A DNA stretch of 64,000 nucleotides, taken from NCBI GenBank assembly GCA_022496185.1, contig WTXG01000011.1, forward strand, positions 62,001 to 126,000, written 5' to 3'. A model generated the notes under the pieces. It ran no database searches, was not told the DNA's origin, and saw only the letters and a list, made by a program, of their open reading frames with translations. Below, piece after piece: positions 35,401 through 46,446 of this stretch (within the stretch, counting starts at the first letter, position 1; every line of letters begins with the position of its first letter). A program made the position numbers and the translations under genes. The DNA comes from Multifurca ochricompacta. Lineage: Eukaryota > Basidiomycota > Agaricomycetes > Russulales > Russulaceae.

Positions 35401-38400
35401 CTCCTTTCTCATCCTGACCGCTCGCTTCAGGGGATTGCGTTATCTTGCCTACTCACATACAAACCGCCTTATTTGCTTCCATATGTGGAGCGGCTACGAG
35501 GCCTGTTGGATGATAGTCGATGGCGTGATGAACTTGCTCAGCTTGATATTGCCAATATCAGTGGGGACGAACGCCCTGCCCTCATAGATGCTGTCATACG
35601 AATGCTTTTCGGCTTTGTTCGCGAGCGGCGCACTCGGGACCGCCGCGCGACAGTCTTGGCTACCCTTGGTGGATGCACAAACTCAGAGCTCGATCTTTTA
35701 GTCACGCTTATGCTCCAAGCTGTTCTTCCCGCTGCTTTGGAATCTACGAATACTGGCGCAATACTACCCGTCCCAGGCGGTGTGTCGTTGAAGCATCAGA
35801 TCGGGTTCTTACACTTGTTGGGTGACGTTCTGAAGCAACTGGGACCACGATTGGTCTCCCGCTGGCATGCTCTCATAATCGCTACAGTCAGCCTCGCTGC
35901 TCACTCCCAGAGCTCATTGGAGGCTCTGAGACAAGAAAAACAGGATATAGAGGAAGACGTAGAAACCCCAGAGGAAGAAGCAGAGGATGTTGATCCACAG
36001 GCTAGCTCGCCCAAGCAGCTTCGGGTAATTCGGCAATTGGGATTCCGGCGCTTTGCAGACTTTTTCTGGAGTTCAGTTTCCTTTGACTTTGAACCCTACA
36101 TGAAAGAAGCCTTCCGTACCCTCTTCTCTCCACGACTAGCATCCTTTACCAGCGAAAATACGCAGGCGCCGTCCGCTCTTCTAGAAATATTCTACGTTTG
36201 GTCTTCTGACGAGAGATACGTCGGATTTTTGGTTGATCACGATGAGCGCGTCCTACCACAGATATACGCTTGTTTGACAGCACCCAGTGTCAAGCCTACA
36301 GTTATCGCACGCGTTCTTGATATTGTCGACCGTCTGTTAGCACTATCCGCATCGCATGAAGGCGTTTCGCAACGTGTTGTCCGCCCTCACGTTTCGGTAC
36401 TATTGACGAACCTTGCCACCCTCGTTCAAGACTCAAAGGGCGATGCAGTAGCAACTGACCAGCTGGCCCAGCGCCAGATCAGTATCTTATCAGGTGTCGC
36501 TCACTATATTTCAGACGGGGCGCAGGCATCCGTTCTACTAAGACTTTTTGCCTCATTGCTGCGCAAGCCGACCAAACAAGTCGGGGAGCGCACTAAAGCC
36601 GAGATTCTGAAGATTATGGCCAATCTTCTCCCACTCATACCAGATCTGGTGGAACCACTTAGTTCAACGTATATACTGACTTTCGAGCTTGTCTCCTCAC
36701 TATTCCAATCGGTCCGATCGAGACAGTGCAGAATGGCACTCATTGCATTGTTTCACGCATTTTCAGCTATTGATGTTTCTTTGAAGGCGCTCGGAGAATT
36801 ACTGGAGCAACTCAATGCCTACTCTAAGAAGCGCATCGAAGAGCCTGACTTTGAACGGCGGCTGGAGGCTTTTGCAAAACTGAACGAGACCTTACATGCC
36901 TCTTTGACACCCACCCAGTGGATGCCTATCCTTTACAATTTATTGTACTGCATACAAGACCCTGATGAGTTGGCAATACGAAGCAATTCCTCGCTGGGCT
37001 TCAAGCACTTCATCGATGCCGTCTCCGCAGGGTCAGATCTGGAGTATCGGACAGTCTTTTTGCGCAGGTTATTTCCTGGTTTGAAGAACGGACTTCGATC
37101 GAAGAACGAGATGGTGCGCGCCGAGGTGCTCGGCGTCATTAGCTATGCTGTTACACGGTGCGGCAGTCTCACAACGTTGCAAGACATGACAGTCCTTTTG
37201 GAGGGTGGGGATGATGAGGCCAACTTCTTCTACAATATTTATCATGTCCAGCTCCACCGCAGGATCCGCGCGCTGAATCGACTAGTGGACCATTGTAACG
37301 CAAATCAGCTCCATAGTTCTACTCTGGCGGACATCTTCGTGCCTCTCGTAGGAAATTTCATTATAGCCTCACCACACACAGATCACCACTTGGCCACTGC
37401 CGCAATCACTGCGATGGGTCACATGGCAAGACAACTTGCCTGGGGCCCTTACTATGTACTAGTTCTGCAATATCTTAAGCTATTAAAAGTCAAGGATGCA
37501 TCCGAGCGTCTTTACGTTCGGACTATAGTCGCAATACTGGATGGCTTTCACTTTCCCATGGATAACATTGCGGTACCCGAGCCTTATGGACCCATAGAAA
37601 CAGCAGCCGGGCCAGAGGGAGCTGAGGAGAGCGTAATGCAACCCGCGCAGGCTAGCGGCCGCATTGCGGATGCAGTCAACCAACGGCTTCTTCCTGTGCT
37701 TTTGAAACACCTTGAAAATCGCAATGAAGCAGAAGATACTATTCGTATCCCAATATCCGTTGGCATTGCAAAGATTGCACTGCATCTGCCTGGGGTTATT
37801 CGTGAGGCCCAGGTCAGCAAGCTTATTACAGTTCTCAGCCAATGTCTGCGCAGTAAGTCTTCGGAAACAAGGGACCTCACCCGCGACACGTTGTGCAAAA
37901 TTACTACCATACTCGGTCCTTCATACCTTCCGAAAATCATAGGGGAGATGCGAGGAGCGTTGATCCGTGGTCCCCAGTTACACGTTCTTGCTTACGTAAC
38001 ACATGCTCTACTCACTCACGTGACGAAAGCGGCGAACATTGAAAGCTTCAAGAACCTTGATAACTGCGTTGAAGATGTCGCTCATATCTCCGCTGAAGTC
38101 ATCTTTGGTGAACCGGGGAAGGACTTACAAAGCGAAGGGTTTAAAACCAAGATGCGGGAAGTCCGTTCTTCGGGGTCGAAAGGTCTGGACTCTCTTGCCA
38201 TTGTCGCCAAATTTATTACCCCCTCAAAGATCAGCAGTCTTCTGAGACCGTTGCGTGCAATAATGCAAGAAACAGAAGCTCTGAAGGTTATGCTCAAAGT
38301 AGATGATGTACTGCGGAGGTTGCCGGCGGTCTAAATTCAAATGCGCACCTTGCTCCGAGAGAGCTACTCGTTTTGTGTCACACGCTCATCAGCCAGGACT

Positions 38401-40798
38401 CCAAATTTCAGAAACACGTCAGAAGTGCAGAACGCAAAGGAAAGAGGGCCAAAGGCAACGCCATCGTCGAGCTAAAAAGGAACTCGGACAATACAGGGGA
38501 CCATTATGCCATCAACTCCTTCCGGTGTGTTAGTACTTGACCTACCCTTCTTACGTTAATATTCACCCACGCAGTTTCATCGTCTTCGGTCTCGATCTTT
38601 TTAATACTGCCTTCCGTCGCAATCGCTTTGATTTTGGCGATACTGACATTCTTGCTCGTCTTGAATCGATGGTCGCGGTTATTGGCAACACACTCTACTC
38701 GAGTAACTCTCACGTTGTGATCCAGGGTCTGAAGGCCTCCGCGGCAATCGTAAAATGTCCGCTGAAAGGATTGGAGAATTCCGTTCCTATTTTTGTCCGA
38801 CAAACTATCGATATTTTGAAACAGGCTGGTAGCACCGAGTCCGAGGTTGCCCAAACGGCTCTCAAATCTCTGGCGGTGGTCGTGCGGGATAAATCCAATG
38901 CGGAAGTCAAGGAGAAAGACCTGGCCTACCTGCTCGAGCTGTTGGCACCTGACTTAGAAGAACCGGGTCGTCAGGCCTCCGTCTTTGCCATGCTACGGGC
39001 GATAGTCTCTCGGAAGTTCATCGTACCGGAGATTTACGACCTCATGGACCAAGTCGCCGAAGTCATGGTAACAAACCAGTCTACGCAGGTACAGGAGCTC
39101 TGTCGCGGTGTGTTGTTACAGTTCTTACTGGACTATCCACAAGGCAAGGGCCGCCTTCGCACGACCATGACATTTCTTGCTAAGAACACCGCGTACACGT
39201 ACGAGAGTGGGCGAATCTCCGTGTTGGAGTTGCTTAGCGCCATCGTTTCAAAATTTGAAGCAACTTTGATAAGTGACTATGCCGACCTCTTGTTCATCGC
39301 TCTTGTGATGGTCACCGCAAATGACGACTCGGCCAAGTCACGCGAAATGGCTGCAGAGATTATTAAGACCTTGTTCTGTCGCCTCGATGTAGATCGTCGC
39401 CGCCTTCTCATGTCTCACCTACGTTCCTGGGCAAGCCAGCGGGCGAAGCCCCAACTGATCCAAGTAGTAGCCCAAGTGTACGGTATCATACTTGACGCCC
39501 TTCAAGCCGATGCTTCGATCTACCTCTCCGTCATTGTAGAGGATCTCAACGCAAATATCCTACGAAGTGTCGAACAGCTCGCAAGAGAGGACGACGATGA
39601 GCAGATGGACGTTAATTCTCAATGGCAAGTTGTGTACCAGGCCCTTAATTCTCTAGGAAAGGCCATTCGTATATTCCCTGATACTGCTATCCGCCCACAA
39701 ATGCTCCCTTGGCCAGCAATAGTTACACATCTGCTCTTCCCTCATGCGTGGGTGCGGATGGCAGCCGCCCGTCTTCTTGGACAGCTCTTTTCCGCGATCC
39801 CAGTGGAAGAGCCATTTCAAGAAGGACATCCAGCCACATCGCCAATGGCTGGGTTAGACCTGAAGGAAATTGCCGCAAAGCACTGTACGCAGCTTGAGAG
39901 TCCACACCTCAACTCCGCATTGGGGTTACAGATTGTCAAGAACTTGTTTTATATTGGGAAGTGTTTTTGCGTTGTGAAGGTTTCGAGCTCTCAGCCTGCA
40001 GGGGATGAGGCGAGTGAAGGTGAGGACGAGGGGAATCCTAAGGTGCGGGAGGATGATCATGATGAGGTAGCCAAACAAGACAACCCCCTTGCGTGGCTAT
40101 TCTCCAAGTTATCATACCAAATACGATCTGCATATATCGACCGGCGAAGCCATTCGGCCAGTAGCGTAAGTGCGCTTACTTCCTAATGGCAACTGTAGTT
40201 CATCACCAGGCAGGACAACTGGCACGAGCAACCTGCTGCTATCTTTCGCTTCTTCGCAGCAATGGCGAATTACATGGAAGGTCCCCAGTTAGAAGGGTTC
40301 CTGATGCACATCCTATCGCCGATATACCGTATCACAGAGGATGACGCCATCGGGGACCAACATATGGGTAAGCCCCTCCTGCCCGTGCTTGTGAATAACA
40401 CATTCACGTTCAATAGATGAGTTGAAGACTACTGCTATAGAGCTTCAGGACCTTGTACAACGAAAAGTTGGCACAACAAAGTTCGCTAGCACGTACAACA
40501 AGATTCGACAAGGAGTGCTAGAAATACAGCGTGAGCGAAGGACCGCTCGCGTTACCAAGGTAGGTTTCTATTCTAAGCTTATCGGGTTGCGCAGATCAGA
40601 CAGTCGTTTTCCAGTTTGCCACTCATCCCGAGGCTGCTGCAAGGCGTAAGCAACAGCGCTCCGCCACGAAGAGAGAAAGTCGGAAACGGAAAAATGTCAC
40701 GTTTGCGTAGGTGGCCTAATTCTTGAGATTACAGGTTGTTTGAAGGAATTCATCTTAGGGATAACAAAGGGCGACTCAAACGACGCAAGGACGGGTAA
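32446..40798 (+). CDS. UTP20: Utp20, SSU processome / U3 snoRNP HEAT-repeat protein
   Basis: Utp20 (DRIM) is a very large HEAT-repeat scaffold of the small-subunit processome, needed for 18S pre-rRNA cleavage in the nucleolus. I start it at ATG 32446: MDGESNSHSAKRFR, intron, HRSYQATLKEVHLPSALAQS, intron, DDESHFFEAIRHWRQLNLSP, which is the family N-terminus. It goes on with MQKFTHDLRSIVLPSYNDLL and AMAEVWGSLLRRLRAS. The long open stretch 35128-38334 holds the DRIM region, for example SLGFKHFIDAVSAGSDLEYR and ATAAITAMGHMARQLAWGPY. After a one-base break near 38325 it continues SNAHLAPRELLVLCHTLISQ and, from 38574, FIVFGLDLFNTAFRRNRFDF. The C-terminus is Lys/Arg-rich (RRKQQRSATKRESRKRKNVT) and ends HLRDNKGRLKRRKDG, TAA at 40796-40798. 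Expected size is about 2,500 residues. It is divergent from GCN1 and convergent with CTK3. Confidence 0.95.
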
Positions 40799-40891
40799 CC
40801 TGCAAAGGATATTTGAGGGCACCTATTCGAACCGTTTCACGCGAATAGAAATAAGATACAGCATAACGATTAATGTACAATGCTATGAATA

Positions 40892-41875
40892 TTAGGAAAT
40901 GTCCATCAGGGCGTCGGTTCTGGAAGTGCTTTTTGGGTAGCATAAATCATTCTCCTCCGCAACAGCCTCGTCATCATCCTCGTTCCAGTCACTAGTCGTC
41001 TCCCATTCATTTTCGAACTCGATGTCAAATGTGAGCTCCTCTGCGCCGTCGGCGTCGTCCGTAAGGGGCATGAACGATGCCAGCGGGGCAGCATGTGTGG
41101 GGGCATGCGTAGCGGGCTGTACCCAGCGGCGTTCACGTAACCGTTTGTGCCGCTCGCGGTCGGCTTCGATGCGCTTGAAGATCTCATCACGCGGGAGAGC
41201 CTCTTGTCTTGATGGCGCATGTGCCAATGGAGAAGGGGGGGGCTGTTTTCAGCTCCAATGTTCCGAGTGTCCAGTGCTACGAGAGCGTCGTCGACTTTTT
41301 GCGGATCGATGACGCGCTTACTACGCCAATCCTCCAGAATCTAGTCATGTCGGATTTAGATTGAAATGGAAAAAAAAAAGAAGTATACGCACCTGTTTTG
41401 TACTCATAAGGTTTGGAAGACCAATGCGACCCTCTGGAACAACATATCCAACAATTTTACTGAGGTCCCGACTTATGTAGTCAACATAGAAAGAGCTGTC
41501 CGGTTTTAAACCCTGTCCCGTCGCCCTGGGGTGGGACTTGGCTAGTAGTGACGCCTCGCACAATGAATCGAGGAAGTACAGGATATTTATGCGATTGTTG
41601 ATGGAACCCTGAGAAACGTGAGTTTTAATGGCAACAAAACGCAAATAGTGATTGTTGAAACCTTCTGGCATTCCTCCACAATGCAATCCCACAAATCTTC
41701 ACCACATTGAGAGAAAAATTTGAGGGCAAAGCCAACAACCTTTTGAATAGATTGCTGGGAACTGGCAAGCACAACTACAACTTAACTTGAAAGTTAAATA
41801 ACATGAGAGCAAGACTGACGCGTTAAGTTTTCTTATGAGGGAAAGGAACTGCATCCTGACTTCGAAAGGATCCAT
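40892..41875 (-). CDS. CTK3: CTD kinase I gamma subunit (Ctk3-like)
   Basis: Ctk3 is the third subunit of the CTDK-I complex, which phosphorylates Ser2 of the RNA polymerase II CTD. The start is ATG 41875 (MDPFEVRMQFLSLIRKLNAS). Three short introns separate the CID-like N-terminal domain: SQQSIQKVVGFALKFFSQCG, EDLWDCIVEECQK, INNRINILYFLDSLCEASLL, DYISRDLSKIVGYVVPEGRI. The next exon starts ILEDWRSKRVIDPQKVDDAL. The C-terminal domain has the signature DEIFKRIEADRERHKRLRER followed by RWVQP. A very acidic tail (NEWETTSDWNEDDDEAVAEE) ends at 40892-40894. No frame break is needed apart from one near 41240. Its partner kinase and cyclin subunits are not in this window. Confidence 0.9.
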
Positions 41876-42357
41876 GACATGACCAGCAATATGCAATGGG
41901 CAGATAGATAGATGCAGGATGCAGGATGCAGGTACAGGGCAGTTGCAGGTAGGGACCGTGGTGAGATCACGTGCTCAGCTCAGCACTCTTATCACTCACA
42001 ACTCAAAACTCACACTCACACTTATACATGCGTTCATGAACGTGTTCAATAGCACAACCTCATGTCATACCACACTGCGATGCACTTGGATGCGAAAGGC
42101 AGTGAACTTGGCTTGCTCGGGAGTAGGGAAGACCGCGCTGCAGATCAATATTTTACTGTCTGACACGAGCCCAGCGCCTCTGACCCTAATAGCACTAAAG
42201 TTATACCATCTTTCACACCTTTTACCTCACATGATCTCCTTCCGCCCTATCTAAACCCGTCTGCAGTCCGAACTTTCGTACACCCCAGGGGTTCCGTCAC
42301 AAACTTTTATATACGATGTGATGTCGACTGAGACAATCAGCACCACCCCCCTGTAAA
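41876..42357. promoter_or_regulatory. divergent promoter region of CTK3 and dynamin-like gene
   Basis: This 480-base gap separates two divergent genes. It contains GATGCAGGA repeated three times at about 41911-41931 and runs of CA/CT-rich sequence (41990-42020). A shared or back-to-back promoter is expected from the layout; no specific element is identified. Confidence 0.5.
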
Positions 42358-45242
42358 ATGAGCTCCCAACCCGACGATTATCCTCGTTCCAGTCTTGCAC
42401 CTGTTGGTCTATCAGACCCTCGGTATACAGCCCGAAGGAAGCGAATGTTCGAGTTTCTCGCTCGCGTCCGTGCCATTGGGTGTGTAGTTGTGCTTGTGCT
42501 CTCCATCACCATTCACAAGTACGCCTTGTAGAGCCGACGTAGATCTAGACATTCCGTCAATCGCGGTTATTGGCTGGCAAAGTGCGGGGAAATCCTCCTT
42601 AATCGAGGCCATTTCTGGCATAAAGCTCCCTCGTGCCAGCGGCACATGCACACGGTGAGTCACACAAACACTGGACATTGGACACATAATCGTAATAAAT
42701 AATTTAGTTGCCCAACGGAGTGCCAGCTTGTGCACTCTGACGCACCATGGGCATGCACGGTCTCCCTACGGCTGACCACCGCTGCTGATGGCAGCGTGCG
42801 TACTAACCCGCAGACGATTCAGTTCGGACCACCCATGAGCGACAAAGCGGAAGTCACTGAACGTATCCGGAGGGCTCAGAAAGCGATCTTAAGTCCATCA
42901 GCACCGACAGACCTCTTCCTTTCTGTTGCAGAAACAGACGTGGGCGCGTCAGAGATGCCATTCTCTTCCAATTGCATTGTTCTCGAGATCAGCGGTCCGG
43001 ATATCACTGATCTCAACTTCATTGACCTCCCAGGTTCGTTTACACACGCGGTCTTTCTTGCCTTAAACATTCCGCGCAGGTCTCTTTGTCGGGGGCGAGG
43101 AAAATGACATGAAATTGATCAAGGACCTTGCTATATCTTATATTAAGAGACCAAGCTGCATAATCCTGCTGACAGTTGCGTGCGAGAGTATGTCCTACGC
43201 CAAGTTGTACTGGGCTCCCTTTTTGATAGGGAGATGCAGCGGACTTCATTAACCAGGGTGCGCATCGACTGGCCCAAGAATTTGATCCTCGCGGTGACAG
43301 GACGATTGGTGTGTTAACAGGGGTCTTTTTTCTGAATCATCACGAACAACAGCATATTTCCAGGTGTACTGACCAAACCGGATCGTATTCCTCCTACAGA
43401 AGAAGAATTTTGGCTGCCTTACATCAGGGGAGAGCGCGAGGACACAACACTGTGGTTCTGCGTCAAGTGCCCCAATTCACAGTCCATCAGTTCTGGCATT
43501 ACTTGGGAGGAGGCACGTGCCGAAGAGTCCCATTTCTTTTCTTATACTCCACCCTGGTCCACACTCGATGCGACATTCAGGGAAAAACTGGGGACGGGGA
43601 ATCTCACCCGCCGCCTTAGTGACAAGCTTTGCGATCTGATTGCAGAGCGGTCAGTGGATCACGGATGAACTCCTAGAGCGATATCGTCTAAATACTGCGC
43701 AGGCTCCCTGATATCCAACAAGAGCTAAACAGACTCCTCGAGAAGAACGAGCGTGATCTCGACACCCTCCCTTCAGCTCCCTCGTCGGCACCGATTAGGG
43801 AGATTCTGAACTTGATAACCGACTTTACAAGGGAAGTGGAGAAGCAGGCTGTGGGAAAACCTGGCCGCGATGGCGTCCTACAACAAATTAGACCCTTTCA
43901 AGATGAGTTTCGCGCAGCCGTTCGTGGGACGGCGCCGTGCTTCGTACCACGGTTCAGAATAAACCCGCCCACCTGTACGAGTCAGAGAAGGCCGTATGAG
44001 AGCAGCGAAGAGGAAGATGTGATTATATCACTGGTCCTGTCTTCCTCGCACCTGCCCCCCCCGCACTATCCGTCCCCCGCACTTATCCGCCAGCCCCACC
44101 TAGCCCCCCCGCACCTGGTTCTGCCCCCGACCAACCTGCTGGAAGGTGCGAGCAGGTCCGCACCCACAATTCCTGACGGGAGAAGAGGATCATAACGAGA
44201 TAGGAGTTGACGATGGTAAAAAATCTTCATTGACGACGTGTTGGATAGAGCGAAGTGGCGCGTCCCTCTTGACATGGACCGTTTCGCTCTGCTCACAATG
44301 AATTTGTCATATAGGGCAGTCACAAGAGAATTGCCAAACAACTACCCATTCATAGTACAGAAGGAGTACATACTTGAATTTGTCACCCAATGGGACGATC
44401 CCGCACAATCGCTATTTGGCTCTACTATCGAGAAGCTAAAAGAAATATTTCTGCTATTGTTGATGCACACTTCGAAAATTACGTGCACGGCGGATTAAAA
44501 CAACGAGTCTGGTGAGTCGCGCCTTTTTGTGAAGACTTGCGTAGCGAAACTTTTCACTGTGACGTTAGTAACATCGTCGCAACACACCTCGTGCGGCGTA
44601 GCGAGGAGACTCAAGGCGCATCGAGTTTATTCTGGCAGTGGAAAGGGAGCCCTCCACCCAAAACACTCACTACTTTAAGGACTATCGCAGAAAGTTTCTT
44701 GCGTTCTATATGGCATATACCGTAGCGACTCGAATCAGGATTTTATCACTCGCATGCAGGAGCACAGATATCAACGCTCGGAGTTCAAGGTAGCCCTGGA
44801 CAACATCATTTCGAACCTCGCCAAGATTGGGTTTCGTGATGTGGATCCTCTTCAGTTGGCAAGGCTGCAGTCTTCAGAGGACTCAGATGACGCGCTCAAG
44901 ATTATGGCGGATGTTCGTGCGTACTTCCAGGGTATGTAGACACAATTTTTGTCGATGAGAAAGGCTCCCTACGCTGATCACTTGACATCATCGTTAGTGG
45001 CGTATAAGCGCTTCTTGGACAATGTACCCAAGGCAATTGACGAGGACCTTGTGCTGGGATTCTCGAGGGGCTTGCAGGACGCTCTAGTGAGTGGGATCAG
45101 CCTTGACGCACCTGATGCCCACGAAAAGTGTATGAAATTAATCGCGGAGTCACCGCGTGTTGCCGAGAGAAGAGAGAAGCTCGTGGCACGACAGAAGAGG
45201 CTGACGCTAGCCCAGGAGGAACTACTCAACGTCTTTGCTTAA
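42358..45242 (+). CDS. dynamin-like GTPase with Pro-rich stalk insertion
   Basis: The start is ATG 42358 ([17 protein letters not shown]). The dynamin-type G domain is complete: P-loop [16 protein letters not shown], switch I SGTCTRCPTEC (intron inside), G3 DLPG, and G4 VLTKPDRIP. It continues with [17 protein letters not shown] and [11 protein letters not shown]. The stalk follows ([20 protein letters not shown]), broken by an acidic segment and a Pro/Ala-rich insertion of about 60 residues (about 43990-44160), then [20 protein letters not shown]. The C-terminal GTPase effector domain has [34 protein letters not shown] and ends [12 protein letters not shown] at 45240-45242. About ten introns and several one-base breaks occur, for example AAAAAA near 44220. 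The lack of a PH domain puts it in the DRP/Mx-like group rather than classical dynamin. Its membrane target is unknown. Confidence 0.88.
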
Positions 45243-46446
45243 GGAAGCACCTAATGTACGCTCTTGATTGTCGGATAGCATGTGGTTGTACCAGCACCCT
45301 CGTTTTGGGTGGTCGATGTGTTCCGTTGTTCTTCCCAATGTTATCATTCCCTTTGTCAATACAATAACCGAGAGCCGGGAAACAGGGAGCGGTATCCACG
45401 TTGTTTGTGCAAAGATGATGAACTGATAGGTATCAAATGTTGGAACCCGCCAGAAGTCATGTTGATTTTGGGCTCCGACCAGCGACATAGAAGTCGGAGA
45501 AAATAGTGTACGTTTTAATTAAAAGAAGATGGCTAGAAGCATGTAGCATGGGATTTTAGCAACCGAGCCAAAGAGCACATGTAGACATTTGGCAAAATTG
45601 TTAAATAGTCTACAATAATTGTTGTCGCAGGTCAAAAAACGCCGGAGACCAAGGAGGTGGAGCAGAATGAGGATCCTGAAGAAGAATAACTCGCGGAGCG
45701 GCCGGATGGGGGGGTGGACACACATGAGAACGCTATATACGATATAACGTTAAGCTAAATGACACCGAACGTAAGCAAACCACATGAAGATGAAGAGAGA
45801 GACAGAAACCCCTTTTTATTTATTTATTGAAGAGAAGAGATGAGACAAAATGAAATTGTTAGAGTGGAGATGTTATGAGGTCACCACGAAATAACAAGAT
45901 CTTTACAGGCAACGTTGGAAGATTAACTTCAACGAAGTTGTAGGTTGGTTTGGTTGAAGTTGAAGTTTGAAGTTGAAGTCAGTAGCGTGAGAATTGAGCT
46001 AACCAATTCTATGAATGGCAAGATTGATTTTCCTGAAAGGAGTTCAGGCCGTTGACAAGGCGGACAATGTGGTCTTTATTAAATCAAATAATATGAGGAT
46101 CAGGGAAGAGAATGGGATGGGATATGGGATATGGGATATGGGATATGGGATATGGAATATGGGATATGGGGAGAATGTTGGTTTAAACTTGGCTAACTTA
46201 GAGGGATCGCTTCATCTTCATCTTCAATCTTCATCAATCGATCATCAACTTAGATAATTAAAATCATCTGTACCCCACCACCCTCTCCGTGTTCATCAAC
46301 CTCGTGGGTAAAACTGACATGTCGGTTTGAGGGAGGGCGTGAGTGTGCACCTCACCTCCCTCACTCCCTCCCCCTTTGACCTCGACATCCTCCCTCCTAA
46401 TCCTCCCCTCCCCCCTACCCCTCACCCTCCAACCCCCTCTCCAGTT
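45243..46446. other. 1.2 kb intergenic with simple repeats
   Basis: This gap has no supported gene. It contains a GAAGTT-type repeat at about 45950-45980 and the GGGATAT array at 46118-46170. The 3' part (46350-46440) is a C/T-rich leader directly before the exo-glucanase start. Confidence 0.5.
46118..46170. repeat. GGGATAT heptanucleotide tandem repeat
   Basis: About seven copies of GGGATAT, one of them altered to GGAATAT, lie in the region upstream of the exo-glucanase gene. It is a length-variable minisatellite candidate. Confidence 0.9.
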
